Of a stretch of DNA of 64,000 nucleotides, positions 1-12,236 are shown in pieces. Under the pieces are notes generated by a model that saw nothing but the letters and a program-made list of their open reading frames with translations, was not told where the DNA came from and made no database searches. Each line of letters starts with the position of its first letter. Positions within the stretch are counted from its first letter, which is position 1. The DNA is from Hemileia vastatrix (Eukaryota; Basidiomycota; Pucciniomycetes; Pucciniales; Zaghouaniaceae): the NCBI GenBank assembly GCA_030280995.1, contig JASXTE010000002.1:16746683-16810682 (forward strand). The letters are read 5' to 3'. A program made the position numbers and the translations under genes.

Positions 1-50
1 GAAGTATATGTCTCACGCTCAACCAAGCTTGTGTTTTATACCAAGGCATC
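1..50 (-). promoter_or_regulatory. Antisense promoter remnant of a chromovirus copy
   Basis: This is the last stretch of internal sequence before a chromovirus 3' LTR; the rest of that element lies left of the window. It aligns by eye with 49,986-50,035 of the chromovirus copy further right. On the minus strand it holds TATAAAAC around 34-41, the same TATA box that precedes the antisense gene in the other copy. Conservation in two copies supports a real antisense promoter. Confidence 0.55.
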
Positions 51-1123
51 TGTCACGCGCCACGTGACACTCAAGGCAAAATCAGCTCATTAAATCAATA
101 AAACAGAGGTCTAAATTCATACTCAAAGTGCAGAAAGCGATTCTACCTTGCCACGGCGACTTCCCTTTGTGTACTCACCATTCAACTGCGCTAATCTAAA
201 CTTTAAATCTAAATTAGTCAATTCTCAAAAGTGTGTTTAGGATTTTCTTCGATAAGCAACGCACAGCGCAATAGTCAATGCAATATTCCGCTAAAAGGTT
301 TTATTAAATATCTGTGGGTTATTAAAAAGGGGGTAGTGAGCATGGACGGAATGAGTAGTGGAGGATTAAGGGGTTAACGGATGTTAGTGAGGAGGGTCCA
401 GGTGTAACAAGTGTAATTTTGGTGGTCTGTGGTGTGTGGAATGATGGATGGGTATGAGGTCAATGCAAGGAGGAGTAATAGATATAAAAAGGGTTAGATT
501 TTGATTCAATCACTACGCAATATAGGGGGTGGACTTGCTAGCAAGTCCTCAACCTGAACTGAGATGGAACTCAGATGGAACTCAGACTGAACTCATACTG
601 AACCCAAACTGAACTCTACTTGAACACCCACCTAAAACTGTTCTGCTGAGTGGTGTTCATTCCTGATTGTATGGTTCCTTTATCAATAGCTCAATGTGTG
701 TTCAATCTGTTGTGAGTTTGGGTCCAAGGTTGCGGACTCACTAGCAAGTCCACCCCCCATATTGTGTGGTGGATGTTTCTTTAGAATTAAATTATAAAAC
801 ATATTTATAGCTAATAGTGTTAAAACTGCAAGTTAGATCATTGTTATTGTACATTTCCTTTTTCCCTCAATAATAATTTCTAAATTTTAATATTTGATTA
901 TTGAGTGTTACAACCCTTTGTGAGATCCTAAGAAAATTAGTATTACATTAAAATATATTAAGGTTCTTCTCAAATATAACTCGAAACAGTAGCTCTTCCT
1001 TCAAGTCATCTTTGAATCACTTCCTCGAACAATTCCTTTGTGCTTCGAAGAAGTTTCTAAACTTTATCCCTCATTTCACTTTCAGGAACACCCTCAACCT
1101 TGTGCGTAGGTCGTCCGGTGACA
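51..1123 (+). repeat. Chromovirus 3' LTR, interrupted by a MITE
   Basis: Starts TGTCACGCGCC and ends GTCCGGTGACA. It matches the LTRs at 42,405-43,211 and 50,036-50,834. Without the 261-bp MITE at 511-771 its length is about 809 bp, as in the other copies. The sense TATA box (TATAAAA at 483-489) and the predicted transcript start (AGAATTAAATTATAA at 783-797) are now 300 bp apart instead of 35 bp because the MITE lies between them. Left-side sequence is internal element DNA and right-side sequence is family D gag, so this is the 3' end of a copy inserted in another retroelement. Confidence 0.85.
511..771 (+). mobile_element. MITE-1 copy a (261 bp)
   Basis: Terminal inverted repeats of about 37 bp start CACTACGCAATATAGGGGG and end with the complement of CACCACACAATATGGGGGG. 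Each end contains the 16-bp palindrome GACTTGCTAGCAAGTC or a one-base variant. The interior has short repeats of GAACTCAGATG type and no coding capacity. Flanks are AAT on the left and GAT on the right; uninterrupted LTR copies read GAC/GAT here, so a 3-bp duplication with one G-to-A change is plausible. Close copies lie at 21,255-21,515 and, inverted, at 34,236-34,473. A 3-bp target duplication fits PIF/Harbinger or CACTA superfamilies. Confidence 0.8.
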
Positions 1124-1917
1124 GGATGGCTATAAAAAGTGGGATTAGATTATGTTGTCAAAAAAGATGGTGGACAGATGGGGTTTTAAATATTCTATGT
1201 TTGACCTGAATAAGATTGTTAGTGTCTGGGAAGAAAAAGCTGGTGTTGCTTCTTTGGTGGACTAAAAAAACACCTGTGACATTTTAAGGAAGTGTTGGAA
1301 TATCTAGTTTTTGTGAATGATATTACTCAAGAAACTAAACTATGGATATCCTTTGGTCTGCCTTTAGTAGGAATGTTAGAATGGATGTGTCTAAGGAGTT
1401 TTCTAGGAAACTTTAGATGAAGACTGCTGCTAATGTGGAGAAAAATTACCTGACCTGGAAATTATCAAGGAGAATGTGGAGTCCTACATCAAACTAATGG
1501 CTTTGGACCACTATCAAGAATCTTTTACTCAGTATTTCAGCAAGATTAGTGAAGTACTAGCTGAAAAAAATTATATAATGGTGAGAGCTCAAGAGGCCAA
1601 GTAGGTTCATATGGTAAATCTAGTTGCTAAATTTGAGGGTAAGGTGGATAATAAGATGGTGGATCATTTGGATGACTTAAAAAGCAGCTATAAGGTTTTG
1701 TTAAAGAGACACAGAAGGTCAAAAAGGCCCCTATTATGTCCTCTTCTTCTTCTTCTTCTTATCAATCAAGGATTTTTGAGAGGAGGAATTATGGTTATAA
1801 TGGCAACAACAATTGATTCTCTGGAAATGGCAATGGTAATGGTGGAAATGGTTTTAGAGTTGGATATGGAAAACACAGAATGTGCTCTTATTGTAATGGG
1901 AGGGGTAACTGAGCAGG
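1124..1917 (+). pseudogene. Family D gag fragment, decayed
   Basis: Short translated blocks in shifting frames match the gag-like region at 30,005-30,780, for example DRWG, DLNKIV, KMVDHLDDL and the end of a zinc knuckle read as CSYCNGRGN. The knuckle histidine is asparagine here, as in the two longer family D copies. Many stops and frameshifts make it non-functional. It is cut on the left by the chromovirus LTR and on the right by a LINE fragment at about 1,918. Confidence 0.6.
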
Positions 1918-2512
1918 TTAGCACTGGGGTTTTTAGAACTACCCCCATATTTATTGTCCTTCACAATTCAGCTTCAATTACTTTTTTTCAGAAATTAGAC
2001 ATTGAAGTCCATAAGGCCTGGGTTTACCTTCTCTCACTCCCCCTTACAAATCCCATGGCAAAACTTACTAGGCTACTATTCAAAGCCCCCCCTTCTAAAA
2101 GGCATTGTCACAAACTTTGCCACTGCTCTTTGCACAACCCCATCCCTTGTGACCTCCATGTTAATGCAATTTAATTCAGATACCACTACTCTCTCCTGCT
2201 TTGTTCCCCTCCCCTATTTAACATCTCAATTGCCCCAATAAGGAAATTGCACTCAGGGAAGTTTCCTCTTACCTCTCCCTCTACCCTCTATTCACTCATT
2301 AAATATTCACTGATAGATCCAAATTTCCCTCTGGCACTTTTACTGTGGAGTTTGATCCTAGCTTACCCTTCTATTTTGTCTCTTGCCTATGAAATACTTA
2401 TCTCTACCAATTATTTGAAGCCAAATTGTTAGGGATACTCCTTGGCATCCATGTCTTTCTGGCCAACCCTCATGAGACCAAAAGTGACTTCCTAGTTTAT
2501 GATGATGTGCAT
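1918..2512 (+). pseudogene. LINE fragment (RT end to RNase H region)
   Basis: Translation gives blocks such as LDIEVHKAWVYLLSLP and TNPMAKLTRLL that align with the LINE at 61,320-61,880 (LDIAVYKAWIRLLSLP, TNPMAKLARQL). It covers the RT thumb to early RNase H region only and lacks catalytic parts. Several stops are present. It ends where a MITE-2 terminus begins at 2,514. It is an older, 5'-truncated or broken relative of the LINE at the right side of the window. Confidence 0.7.
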
Positions 2513-2513
2513 T

Positions 2514-2544
2514 CACCACAGAAAATCTGGGGGTGAACTGCTAG
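2514..2544 (+). repeat. MITE-2 terminus
   Basis: CACCACAGAAAATCTGGG continues to GGTGAACTGCTAG. The inverse of this sequence lies at 12,200-12,236. I could not find the partner end before the satellite array, so only one terminus is claimed. Confidence 0.4.
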
Positions 2545-3089
2545 AAATCCCCTCTCTTTGAACTCCAGAGTGTCTCTTATTATTCCAGGGTTATTCTCAC
2601 TTTATAACAATATACAAAATTGTATTGGAAGTACATTTATTCTCAGATTGATTATAGACAGAATATCAACTGATTCCAAATTATGCACAAGTTGATCATC
2701 CAGAACTTGATTTTTGTCCTCTGTTGAGCACAACTTGAGCACAAAGTTTTCTAACCTAAGCTTATGCATATATAATAATTCAGGATACTTGCTTTATTAA
2801 ATTTGATAATAAAATAAAATATTGATGAACTTATATAAAAAATAATTATTATGTAAGATAATAAATTATAAATTTAGGCATCATAGGAGGGCACTTAATA
2901 GAACTTAATTATACTATGTGACAACTTAATACTGTATCACGCAGTTTGAAACATTTAAAACAAAATGTGTCATGATGGGCAATGAAATTGCTTGGACAGA
3001 CACTTTCAAAATTAATACTGACCATAATACACAAGTATGAAACCTTGGCATCTATCCAATAAAAGACTTTCCTTCTGATAAATAGATTT
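2545..3089. other. AT-rich spacer
   Basis: No open reading frame with recognisable homology, RNA gene or repeat was seen. It runs from the MITE-2 terminus to the first satellite-related unit. Confidence 0.4.
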
Positions 3090-3896
3090 TTCTCAGTTAC
3101 TCACTGCTAAAAAGTGTCCTTGTGAGGTTTGTCTGACCTTCAGGGGGATAATTTGGCCACATCAAACTACTTCTATTTCCACAATTGACCAAAACATCAT
3201 CCTCATTTCCATCTAAAGAGTTGATCTCATCTGACTGTGGCTGATCAAAGGGGTCCACCACAAGTTTAGCCAACATTTTGGTGAACACTTTTTTGATGGA
3301 TAGTGACTAACTGGTGCTTTCCGAAATTGTCCACCTGAAGTTGGGCTAAACTTCAGGAGGATAAATATATTATGAATACCAAATTAACTGAAGAATACTT
3401 TTGCCCTAGCTACTCTGCATCATAAAAGTGTCCAACTGAGGTTTAGCCATAATTCAGGTAGACACTTTTGGAAAGGCACAGTCTGATGGATTTAATATCT
3501 ATATATGGCAATAAGTATGTGGTTTTTATCAACATGGAACTAGAATTAATTTAATATGGCCAAGGTGTCCACCTGAAGTTTGGCCAAAATACAGGTGGAA
3601 ACTTTTATGAGGATTACTTGATGAAATGAAGAAGACTTGCAATTACTTTCCATCATAAAATTTTCAAACCTAAGTTTAGTGAAAATTGTGGTGACACTTT
3701 TTCCAGATCCAGTCATATGGGATCAACTCTCTATATGGCAATGAGAATCAATTTTTAGTCAATCATGGAATTAGAAGTAATTTGATATGGACAAACTTTC
3801 CACCTGATTTTTGGCCAAAAATAAGTTGGAAATGTTTATGAGGAATACTAGATTAACTAAAGAAGACTTGCACCCTACCACTGTCCATCATAAAAG
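3090..3896 (+). repeat. Short (~240-bp) diverged satellite monomers
   Basis: About three units separated by ~240 bp share the start of the long monomer next door (CCATCATAAAAGTGTCC, then CAGTCATATGGGATCAA and TTTGATATGG). They lack its AT-rich middle of about 365 bp. Their palindromes are weaker, such as GTCCACCTGAAGTT paired with AACTTCAGG. This looks like the decayed edge of the array or an older monomer class. Confidence 0.6.
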
Positions 3897-6800
3897 TGTC
3901 CACCAGAAGAATTCTCAAACTTGTGGTTGACACCTTTGGCCTGGTCCGGCCATATGGGATCAATTCTGAATATGGAAATGAGGATGTAATTTGGTCAATC
4001 ATGTTACTAGAAGTAATTTGATATAGACAAAGTGTCCAACTAAATATTGGAAAAAAATCAGTTGAAAACTTCATTTAGTTTTTCAAAAAATCAAATTAAG
4101 TACAATTTTATTCCTGATAGTGCCCATTTTATCCAACACCTCTTCTGAGCCTTGAAAGTAGGCATTTAGCTTGAATTTTAAATTTCATTTAAAATCCCTT
4201 TTATTCAACCTATTTCTTTTTATCCCTTTTTTTCTTTTAGATATCAATTAACTTTATGTAAAACAAATCATTTTCATAATTTTTTACCTGTATTTAATAG
4301 AATTATTAAAGGTTTAACATCACCCTGTAAGCATTTGGCACATGTTTTTTTGCTATACTAAAAAAATAATAATATACTGGTGACAAAAAATTGATCAAAT
4401 GATAAAATATTAATAAAACACAAAGATCAAATACCAGTGGATATGTTTTAAAAAAATACAAGTTGCACTGAAGAGGACCTGCACCCTAGATACTCAACAT
4501 CAAATAAGTGTCCAGCACAAGTTTGGCCGAACATGTGCTGGACACTTTTGGTCAGGTGCAGTCATATGAGATCAATTCTCTCTATGGAAATGAAAAAAAT
4601 TATTTGATAAAAAACTTCACTAGAAGTAGTTTTATATAGTCAAATTTTCTACCTAGAGTTCATCCAAACCACAGGTGCACAGTTTTTTATCTTTAAAAAA
4701 AGTAAATTTAGTACAATTTATCCCTGATTGCTCTCATTTGCTTCAACACCTCTACTGGCCTTTGATAGTGGGAATATTACTTAGATTTCTTTTTTCATAT
4801 TTGATCCCTTTAACTTAATTTTTTATTCCTCATATTGATTTCGGATATCAATTAATAATTTTTAAAATAAACTATTGTCATATTTTTATACATTTATTTA
4901 ATAATATTATAAATGGCGTAACATCACCTGGTATGCATTCGGCACATGAGTTTTTTCTATGCTTATAAAATTAATAATATAATGGTGACCAAAAATTAAT
5001 AAAATGATATTTATGAGTGAGGAACAAAGATAAAATACCAGTAGAAATGTTTGTAAGAAATTCTAGTTCAACTGAAGAAAAATTCTACCCTAGCTACTCT
5101 CCATCATAAAAGTGTCCAGCACAAGTTTGTCCAAACTTGTGCTGGACACTAATGGTCAGGTGCAGTCAGATGGGAGCAATTCTCTCTATGGAAATGAAGA
5201 TAAATTTTTGATAAAAAATTAAACTAGAAGTAGTTTGATATGGAAAAATTGTCATGCTGAAGTTTTGGTAAAGCTCAAGTGGATTTAATTTTTATTTTTA
5301 AAAAAAATAAAATTTAGTGCAAGTTTAGCCCTGATTGTGCTAATTTGATTCAACATCTCTTTTTTCTGTTTATGGCAGGAATTTAACTTGGATTTAAATT
5401 TTCATATTTGATTTCTTTTATTTTACTTTATTCCTCTCATATTGCATTTGGATAGAAGTTTATTTTTTGTAAAATAAATCATTTTCATATTTTTTTACCT
5501 TTATTTAATAATATTATAAAAGGTGAAACATCACCCAGTATTCATTTGGCACACAAGTTTTTGCTATACTGATAATATTAATAATATAATGGTGACAAAA
5601 AATTAATCAATTGATAAATATGAGTGAGGCACAAAGATTTAATAACAGTGGACATGTTTATAAGAAATTCCAGATGATTTAAAATGACTTTCACCCTGGC
5701 TACTCTTCATGATAAAGGTGTCCAGCACAAGTTTGGCCAAACTTGTGCTGGACACTTTTGATTGAATGCCCCCAGATGCAATCAATTCTTTTTACGGAAA
5801 TGAGACTGAATGATCACTCCATAATTGCACTGAAGGTAGTTTTATATGGACAAATTGTCCCCTGGAAGTTTGTCCAAACCTAAGGTAGACAATTTTTTCC
5901 TTTGGTAAAAAGTAAATTTGATCCATTTTAATCTATGATGGTGCCCATTTTTTCTGAAGCCTCTACTGGCTCATGATAGCAGAAATTATACTTAATATCT
6001 TTATTTCATGTTTTATCTCTTTAATTTTAATTTTACCCTTTTATTTATCCTTTAGCTTTTAAATATCAATTTTTTTTGGTAAAGCTGATAACTTTCACAT
6101 TTTTTTACATTTATTATATAATACTATTAAAGTTGTAAAATCACCCAGTTTACATTCAGTACACATGTTTTTGCTATACTAAAAACATTAATAATATAAT
6201 GGTGACTAAAAAATAATCAAATAATAAATATGTATGACACAGAAAGATCAAATACCCATAGACATATTTAAAATAAATATAAGATTAACTGAAGAAGACT
6301 TGCACTGTAGCAACTCTCCATCATAAAATCTCCAGCACAAGTTCAGCTGAGCTTGTGCTGGACACTTTTGGTTGCATGCAGTCAGATGGGATAAATTTAC
6401 TCAATGGAAGTTAAAATGAATTTTTGCTCAATCATTGCACAAGAAGTAGTTTTATACTGCTATACTATCCTCCTGACTTTTTGGAAAACCTCGGGTGGAC
6501 ACTTCTATTAATTTTAAAAAAATGAAAATATATTCCAAATCTAGAACTGGTGGTGCAAATTTGGTCTGAAAACTCAAATTATCTTTGATGGCAGAAATTT
6601 TATTTGAATGTTTAATTTCATACTTAATCACATTTATTTTACATTTTTATTCCTCTTTTTGCTTTCAAATATCAATTTATTTATTTTAAAACTAATACTT
6701 TTCATATTTTTTTTTACTTTTATGTAATAAGATTATTATAGATGTAGCATCTCCCAGTATGCATTTGGCTTACAAGTTTTTTCAATACTAATAACATTAA

Positions 6801-9800
6801 TAGTATAATGGTGAAAAACAATGAATCAAATGATAAATATGAATGACACAGAAAGATAATATACAAGTGGATTTGTTTATAAGGAATACCTGATGAACTG
6901 AAGAAGACCTGCACCCTAGATACTCACCATCATAAAAGTGTCCAGCATAAGTTCAGCTGAACTTGTGCTGGACACTTTTGGTTGCATGCAGTCAGATGGG
7001 ATAAATTTACTCTATGGAAATGAAAATTACATTTTGCTCAATCATTGCACAATAAGTAGTTTGATATTGCCAAAATGTCCTCCTGATGATTTTTCAAAAC
7101 TCATCAGGACACTTTCTTTGGTTTAACAAAAAAGAAAATATAGTCCAACTTTAGCCCTGGTGGTGCAAATTTTATCTAACACCTCTACTTGTTATTGATA
7201 GTGGGAATTTTCCTTAGATTTTTTTTTCTTATTTTATCCCTTTTATTTAACTTTTTTATTGCTCATATTGCTTTGGATATCAATTTTTAATTTTAAAATA
7301 AATAATTTTCATACTCTTATACCTTTTTTAATAATATATGATTAAAGGTGGAACACCACCTGGTATGCATTTTTCACACAATTTATTACTATAGTAATAA
7401 CGTTAATAATATAATGATGACACAAAATTAATCAAATGGTAAATTTAAATGACACAGAAAGATCAAATACCAGTGGAAATGTTTATAAGAAATCCCTTTT
7501 GAGTTTAAGAAGATTTGCTGTATGCCTACTCTCAATTATAAAAGTGTCCAGCACAATTTCGGCCGAAATTGTGCTGGACAATTTTAGTTGCATGAAGTCA
7601 TATGAGATAAATTCTCTCTATGGCAATGAAAATGATATTTCACTCAATTATTGAAGTAAAGAATGTTTAATATTGTAAAATTGTCCACTGGAAGTCTGTC
7701 AAAAAATTTTACTTGTATTTTTTATTTCGTATTTGATCCCATTTATTTTCATTTTACTTTTCTATTACTCTTTTTAATTTTAAATATCAATTTATTTTTT
7801 TAAAAACTAAACATATTCATATTTTTTAACATAATATAATAATATTATTAAAGGTGTAACATCACCAATTTTTCATTTGGCATGCAGGTTTTTGCTATAC
7901 TAGAAACATTAATAATATATATGGTGACAAAAAATTAATTATAAGATAAATATGAATGATAAAAAAAAGTGAAAAAACCAATAGAAATGTGAAAAACAAA
8001 AAACTGATGTACTGAGAAACACTTAGACCCTAGCTACTCTCCATCATAAAAGTGTCCAGCACAAGTTTGGCCAAACTTGTGCTGGACACTTTTGTTCAGG
8101 TGCAGTCAGATGGGATCAATTTTCTCTGTCGAAATTAAATTAAAAAAATGCTAAATAATTACATTAGAAGTAGTTTGGTATGGCTGAATTATCCACCTTG
8201 AGTTTTTCCAAACCTCAGGTGAAAAATTTTTATCTTTAAAAAAAATTAAATTTTGTCAAATTTAGCCCTGAAGGCACCCATTTGTTTCAACACCTCTAAT
8301 GGCTCTTGAAGGCAGGAATTTTCATTGAATTTTTCTTTTTCATATTTGATCTCTTTTACTTTAATTTTTTATCACTAATGTTACATTTGGATATTAATTT
8401 ATAATTTTGGAAAAAAAATCATTTTCATATTTTTTTAACATTTTTTAATAATATTATAAAAGGTGTAATATAACATGGCATGCATTTGGCGCAAAAGTTT
8501 TTTCTATACTAATAAAATTAATAATATTCTAATGAAAAAAATTAATCAGATAATAAAATATGAATAACACAGAAAAATCAAATACCAGTTGAAATGTTTT
8601 AAAAAAATAACAGTTGCACTGAAGAAGACCTGCACCCTAGCTACTCTCCATCATAAAAGTGTCCAGCACAAGTTCTGCCGAACTTGTGCTGGACACTTTT
8701 GGTCAGGTGCAGTCAGATGGGATCAATTCTCTCTATGGCAATGAAAAAAATTATTTGATAAGAAACTTCACTAGATGTAGTTTGATATAGCTGAATTATC
8801 CACCTAGAGTTCATCCAAACCACAGGTACACAATTTTTTATCTTTAATAAACAGTCAATTTAGTACAATTTATCCCTGATGGCTCTCATTTGCTTCATTA
8901 TCTCTACTAGCCTTTGATATTAGGAATAATACTTGGAGTTTGTTTTTCATATTTGATCCCTTTAACTTAATTTTTTATTCCTCATATTGCTTTTGGATAT
9001 CAATTAATAATTTTGAAAATAAATTATTTTAATATTTTTATACATCTTTTTAATAATATTATAAAAGGTGTAACATCACTCAGTATGCATTTGGCACACG
9101 ATTTTTTGCTATACTTATATAATTAATAATATAATTAAGACAAAAAATTAATCAAACAATATGTATGAGTGAGGCCCAAAGATAAAATACCAGTAGACAT
9201 GTTTGTAAGAAATATCAGATGAACTGAAGAAAAATTCTACCCCAGCCACTCTTCATCATAGAAGTGTCCAGCACAAGTTTGGCCAAGCTTGTGCTGGACA
9301 CTTTTGGTCATGTGCAGTCAGATGGGATCGATTCTCTGTATGGCAAAAAAAAAGTTTTTTATCAAATTTCACTAGAAGTAGTTTGGTTTAGCTGAATCAT
9401 CCACCTGCTGTTCTGCCCAATATCAGGTGTATAATTTTTTATCTTTAAAGAAAAGGTCACTTATTACAATTAAGCCCTGATGGCTCCCATTTGCTTTAAC
9501 ACCTCTACTGGCTCTTGATAGCAGGAATTTTACTAGTATTTTTTTCATATTTGATCTCTTTGACTTTTATTTTACTCTTTTATTCCTCTTTTTACTTTTA
9601 AATTTCTATTTAAGTTTTGTAAAACTAATCCTTTCCATATTTATTTACGTCTATTTTAAAAAATTATTGAAGGTATAACTTCACATGGTATGCATTTGGC
9701 ACACAAGTTTTTGCTATACTAATAACATTAATAATATAATGGTGATAAAATATTAATTAGATGATAAATATGAAAGATACAGACTGATCAAATACCAGTA

Positions 9801-10990
9801 GACATGTTTATGAGAAATACAAGATGAAGGAACTGAAGAGAATTTCCACCCAAGCTACTCTCCATCATAAAAGTTTCCAGCACAAGTTTGACCAAACTTG
9901 TGCTGGACACTTTTGGTCATGTGCAGTCAGATGGGATCAATTCTCTATATGGCAACAAAAAAAATTTTTTTATTAAACTTCACTACAAGTAGTTTTGTTT
10001 AGCTGAATCATCCACCTGTCGTTCTTCCTGACCTCAGGTGTATAATTTTTTATCTTTAAAAGAAAGGTCACTTATTGCAATTTAGCCCTGATGGCTCCCA
10101 TTTGTTTCAACATTTCTACTGGCTCTTGAGAGCAAGAATTTTACTAGTATTTTGTTTTTCATAATTGATCTCTTTGAGATTAATTTTACTTTTTTATTTC
10201 TCTTTTTTTTAATATCTATTAAAATTATTGTAAAGCTAATCATTTTCATATTTTTTTACTTTTATTTCATAATATTATAAAAGGTGTAACATCACCTGGT
10301 ATGCATTTGGCACATGAGTTTTTTCTATACTTATAATATTAATAATATAATGGTGACAATAAATTAATCAAATGATATATATTAGTGAGGCACAAAGATC
10401 AAGTACCAATGGACATGTTTATAAGAAATACCAGATTAACTGAAGAAAAATTCTACCCTAGCTACTCTCCATCATAAATGTGTCCAGCACAAGTTTGGCC
10501 GAACTTGTGCTGGACACTTTTGGTCACATGCAGTCTGGTGTAATCAATTCTCTCTCAATCATTGCACTAGAAGTTGTTTGATATGGCTAAATGGTTCTGC
10601 TGAAGTTTTGTTAAACCTCAGATTGGCACTTTTTTGCTTTTCAAAAAAGCAATTATAGTCCAAGTTTAGCCTCACTGGTGGACATTTGCCCCAACATGTC
10701 TACTTGCTCTTGATGGCAGTAATTTTATTTTAATTTTTTATTTCATATTTGATTCCTTTAATTTTACCTTTTTATCCCTCATATTGCTTTTGTATATCAA
10801 TTTATTTTTTGGAAAACAAATCATTTTCATATTTTTTTACCTTTATTTAATAATATTATAAAAGGTGTAACATCTCCCAGTATGTGTTGGGCACACAAGT
10901 TTTTGCTATACTTATAATATTAATAACATAATGGTGACAAAAAATCAATCAAATGATAAATATGAGTGAGGCACAAAGGTCAAATACCAA
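3897..10990 (+). repeat. Satellite array, ~607-bp monomer with a palindrome
   Basis: A GTGTCC...GGACAC palindrome recurs at about 4,508, 5,112, 5,718, 6,327, 6,938, 7,544, 8,052, 8,659, 9,264, 9,873 and 10,480. The spacing is 604-611 bp except for one 508-bp unit. Between palindromes the same ordered blocks recur: CAGTCAGATGGGATCAATTC, TAGTTTGATATGG, a weaker second inverted repeat, CAACACCTCTACTGGC, GGTGTAACATCACC, GCATTTGGCACACAAG and CTATACTAATAACATTAATA. No long reading frame is kept between monomers, so it is best read as non-coding satellite DNA. The last unit is cut at about 10,990. Confidence 0.92.
8048..8093. repeat. Longest perfect satellite palindrome (46 bp)
   Basis: The left arm AAAAGTGTCCAGCACAAG continues to a TTTGGCCAAA centre and a complementary right arm, with no mismatch over 46 bp. 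Other monomers carry 36-46 bp versions with zero to a few mismatches; 5,718-5,755 and 7,545-7,580 are also perfect. Confidence 0.9.
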
Positions 10991-11579
10991 TTAATCAATA
11001 GATCTTTTTAATATTATAAATTTTTTGATTAAATAAAATGGTAATAATGAATTATATTTTTCATCCACAATTCCACTTTAATGATTCCCACTGCACAAAA
11101 AGGGTTCACTCAGTCCTTTCTTTACTGCTTGTGCATATATTTTATTGCCCACAGTACTACAATTTTTTGTAGTGATTATCCCACATCTGATTCAGGAATA
11201 TTTTTAAACAATATAAGTTTTTTTTACAAAAGACCTTATCATATCCAATATCCCACAAAAAATACAACCTGTTTTTGTATTAAAACCCATTAATTATTAA
11301 GAAATTGTTAAAATAATTAGATTAGACCCTGGCACAGCTAGATCCATACTAACCAACCTAAAGTCTTTTCAATATTGAGAACAATTAAATATAATTATGA
11401 TATCATACTAAATTATGGGCACCAACCATAATTCAGCACTTCTCATTTGCTCTGCTACAAAATGAGTGCATGTAGCATTTTTCTAACGTCAGACTGTTTT
11501 TCTTCCTTCCCTCATACCATTAGTCCAGAATGAAAATTTAGTATGAGTTTTGGCCAAAATGGTTTGCCAGTGTTATCTG
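10991..11579. other. AT-rich spacer after the satellite
   Basis: The satellite stops abruptly and unrelated AT-rich DNA follows. I see no supported gene or repeat. Confidence 0.4.
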
Positions 11580-11945
11580 TATGCAATATGAATTCATATT
11601 GCATATTTCTATTTATGCATAAAATATACTTGTTAAGCATCATTTTTTTGCATTTTTCAATCATTATGCATATTTATGCATATGCATATGCATATTCATT
11701 ATACAAATTTATATGCATATTAATATATTTTATTCAGATACATATATGCACCTTTTTTTTGCATATTCAATATGCATATTTTTAATGCATATTCAATATG
11801 CATATTTTTATGCATATTTTTTATGCATATTTATTCTTCATAGTCATTATGCATACACTTTGGATAGGCATTTCACATCAATTTTTAACATGCAATAAGT
11901 ATCCACCATGCAAATTCAAATGCATATGCATCTATATCATACACG
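11580..11945. repeat. TATGCATA-rich degenerate simple repeat
   Basis: The words ATGCAT, TATGCATA and GCATATTCA recur many times with irregular spacing, densest at 11,660-11,850. It is a cryptic microsatellite of a self-complementary motif. Reading frames across it are composition artefacts. Confidence 0.75.
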
Positions 11946-12199
11946 CAACATATATTCAAGTTTAATATTTGAATATTAAGGTATGATAAGTGATTCTGTT
12001 CAACCTTTTGCCAAACCTGAGATTAACTGATGTTCAATGTGGTTCTTAAGCTCTGCTCAAGGAGGGATTGTTCTGGATTCAATCTGTGACAGTTTATTTT
12101 TTCAATGTTTTTTCATCAGATTTAAAAACATATTTCTGACAGTTTCAGGATGGTTTCCCAACAGTTTCCTGACAAATTCCTGATAGTTTCAAATAGAGG

Positions 12200-12236
12200 G
12201 AACTGCTAGCAGCTCACCCCCAGATTTCCTGTGGTG
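12200..12236 (-). repeat. MITE-2 terminus, second copy
   Basis: GAACTGCTAGCAGCTCACCC continues to CCAGATTTCCTGTGGTG, the inverse of the terminus at 2,514. The centre GCTAGC sits in a near-palindrome, as in MITE-1 ends. The partner end was not found upstream. Confidence 0.4.

Noticed and set aside
3897..10990. Regular spaced repeats that could be taken for a CRISPR-like array
   Set aside because: Units are ~607 bp, similar throughout, and carry AT-rich fungal-type sequence; there are no unique spacers. It is a satellite.
11543..11898. Frames rich in His/Ile/Tyr across the TATGCATA tract
   Set aside because: Pure simple-repeat translation.
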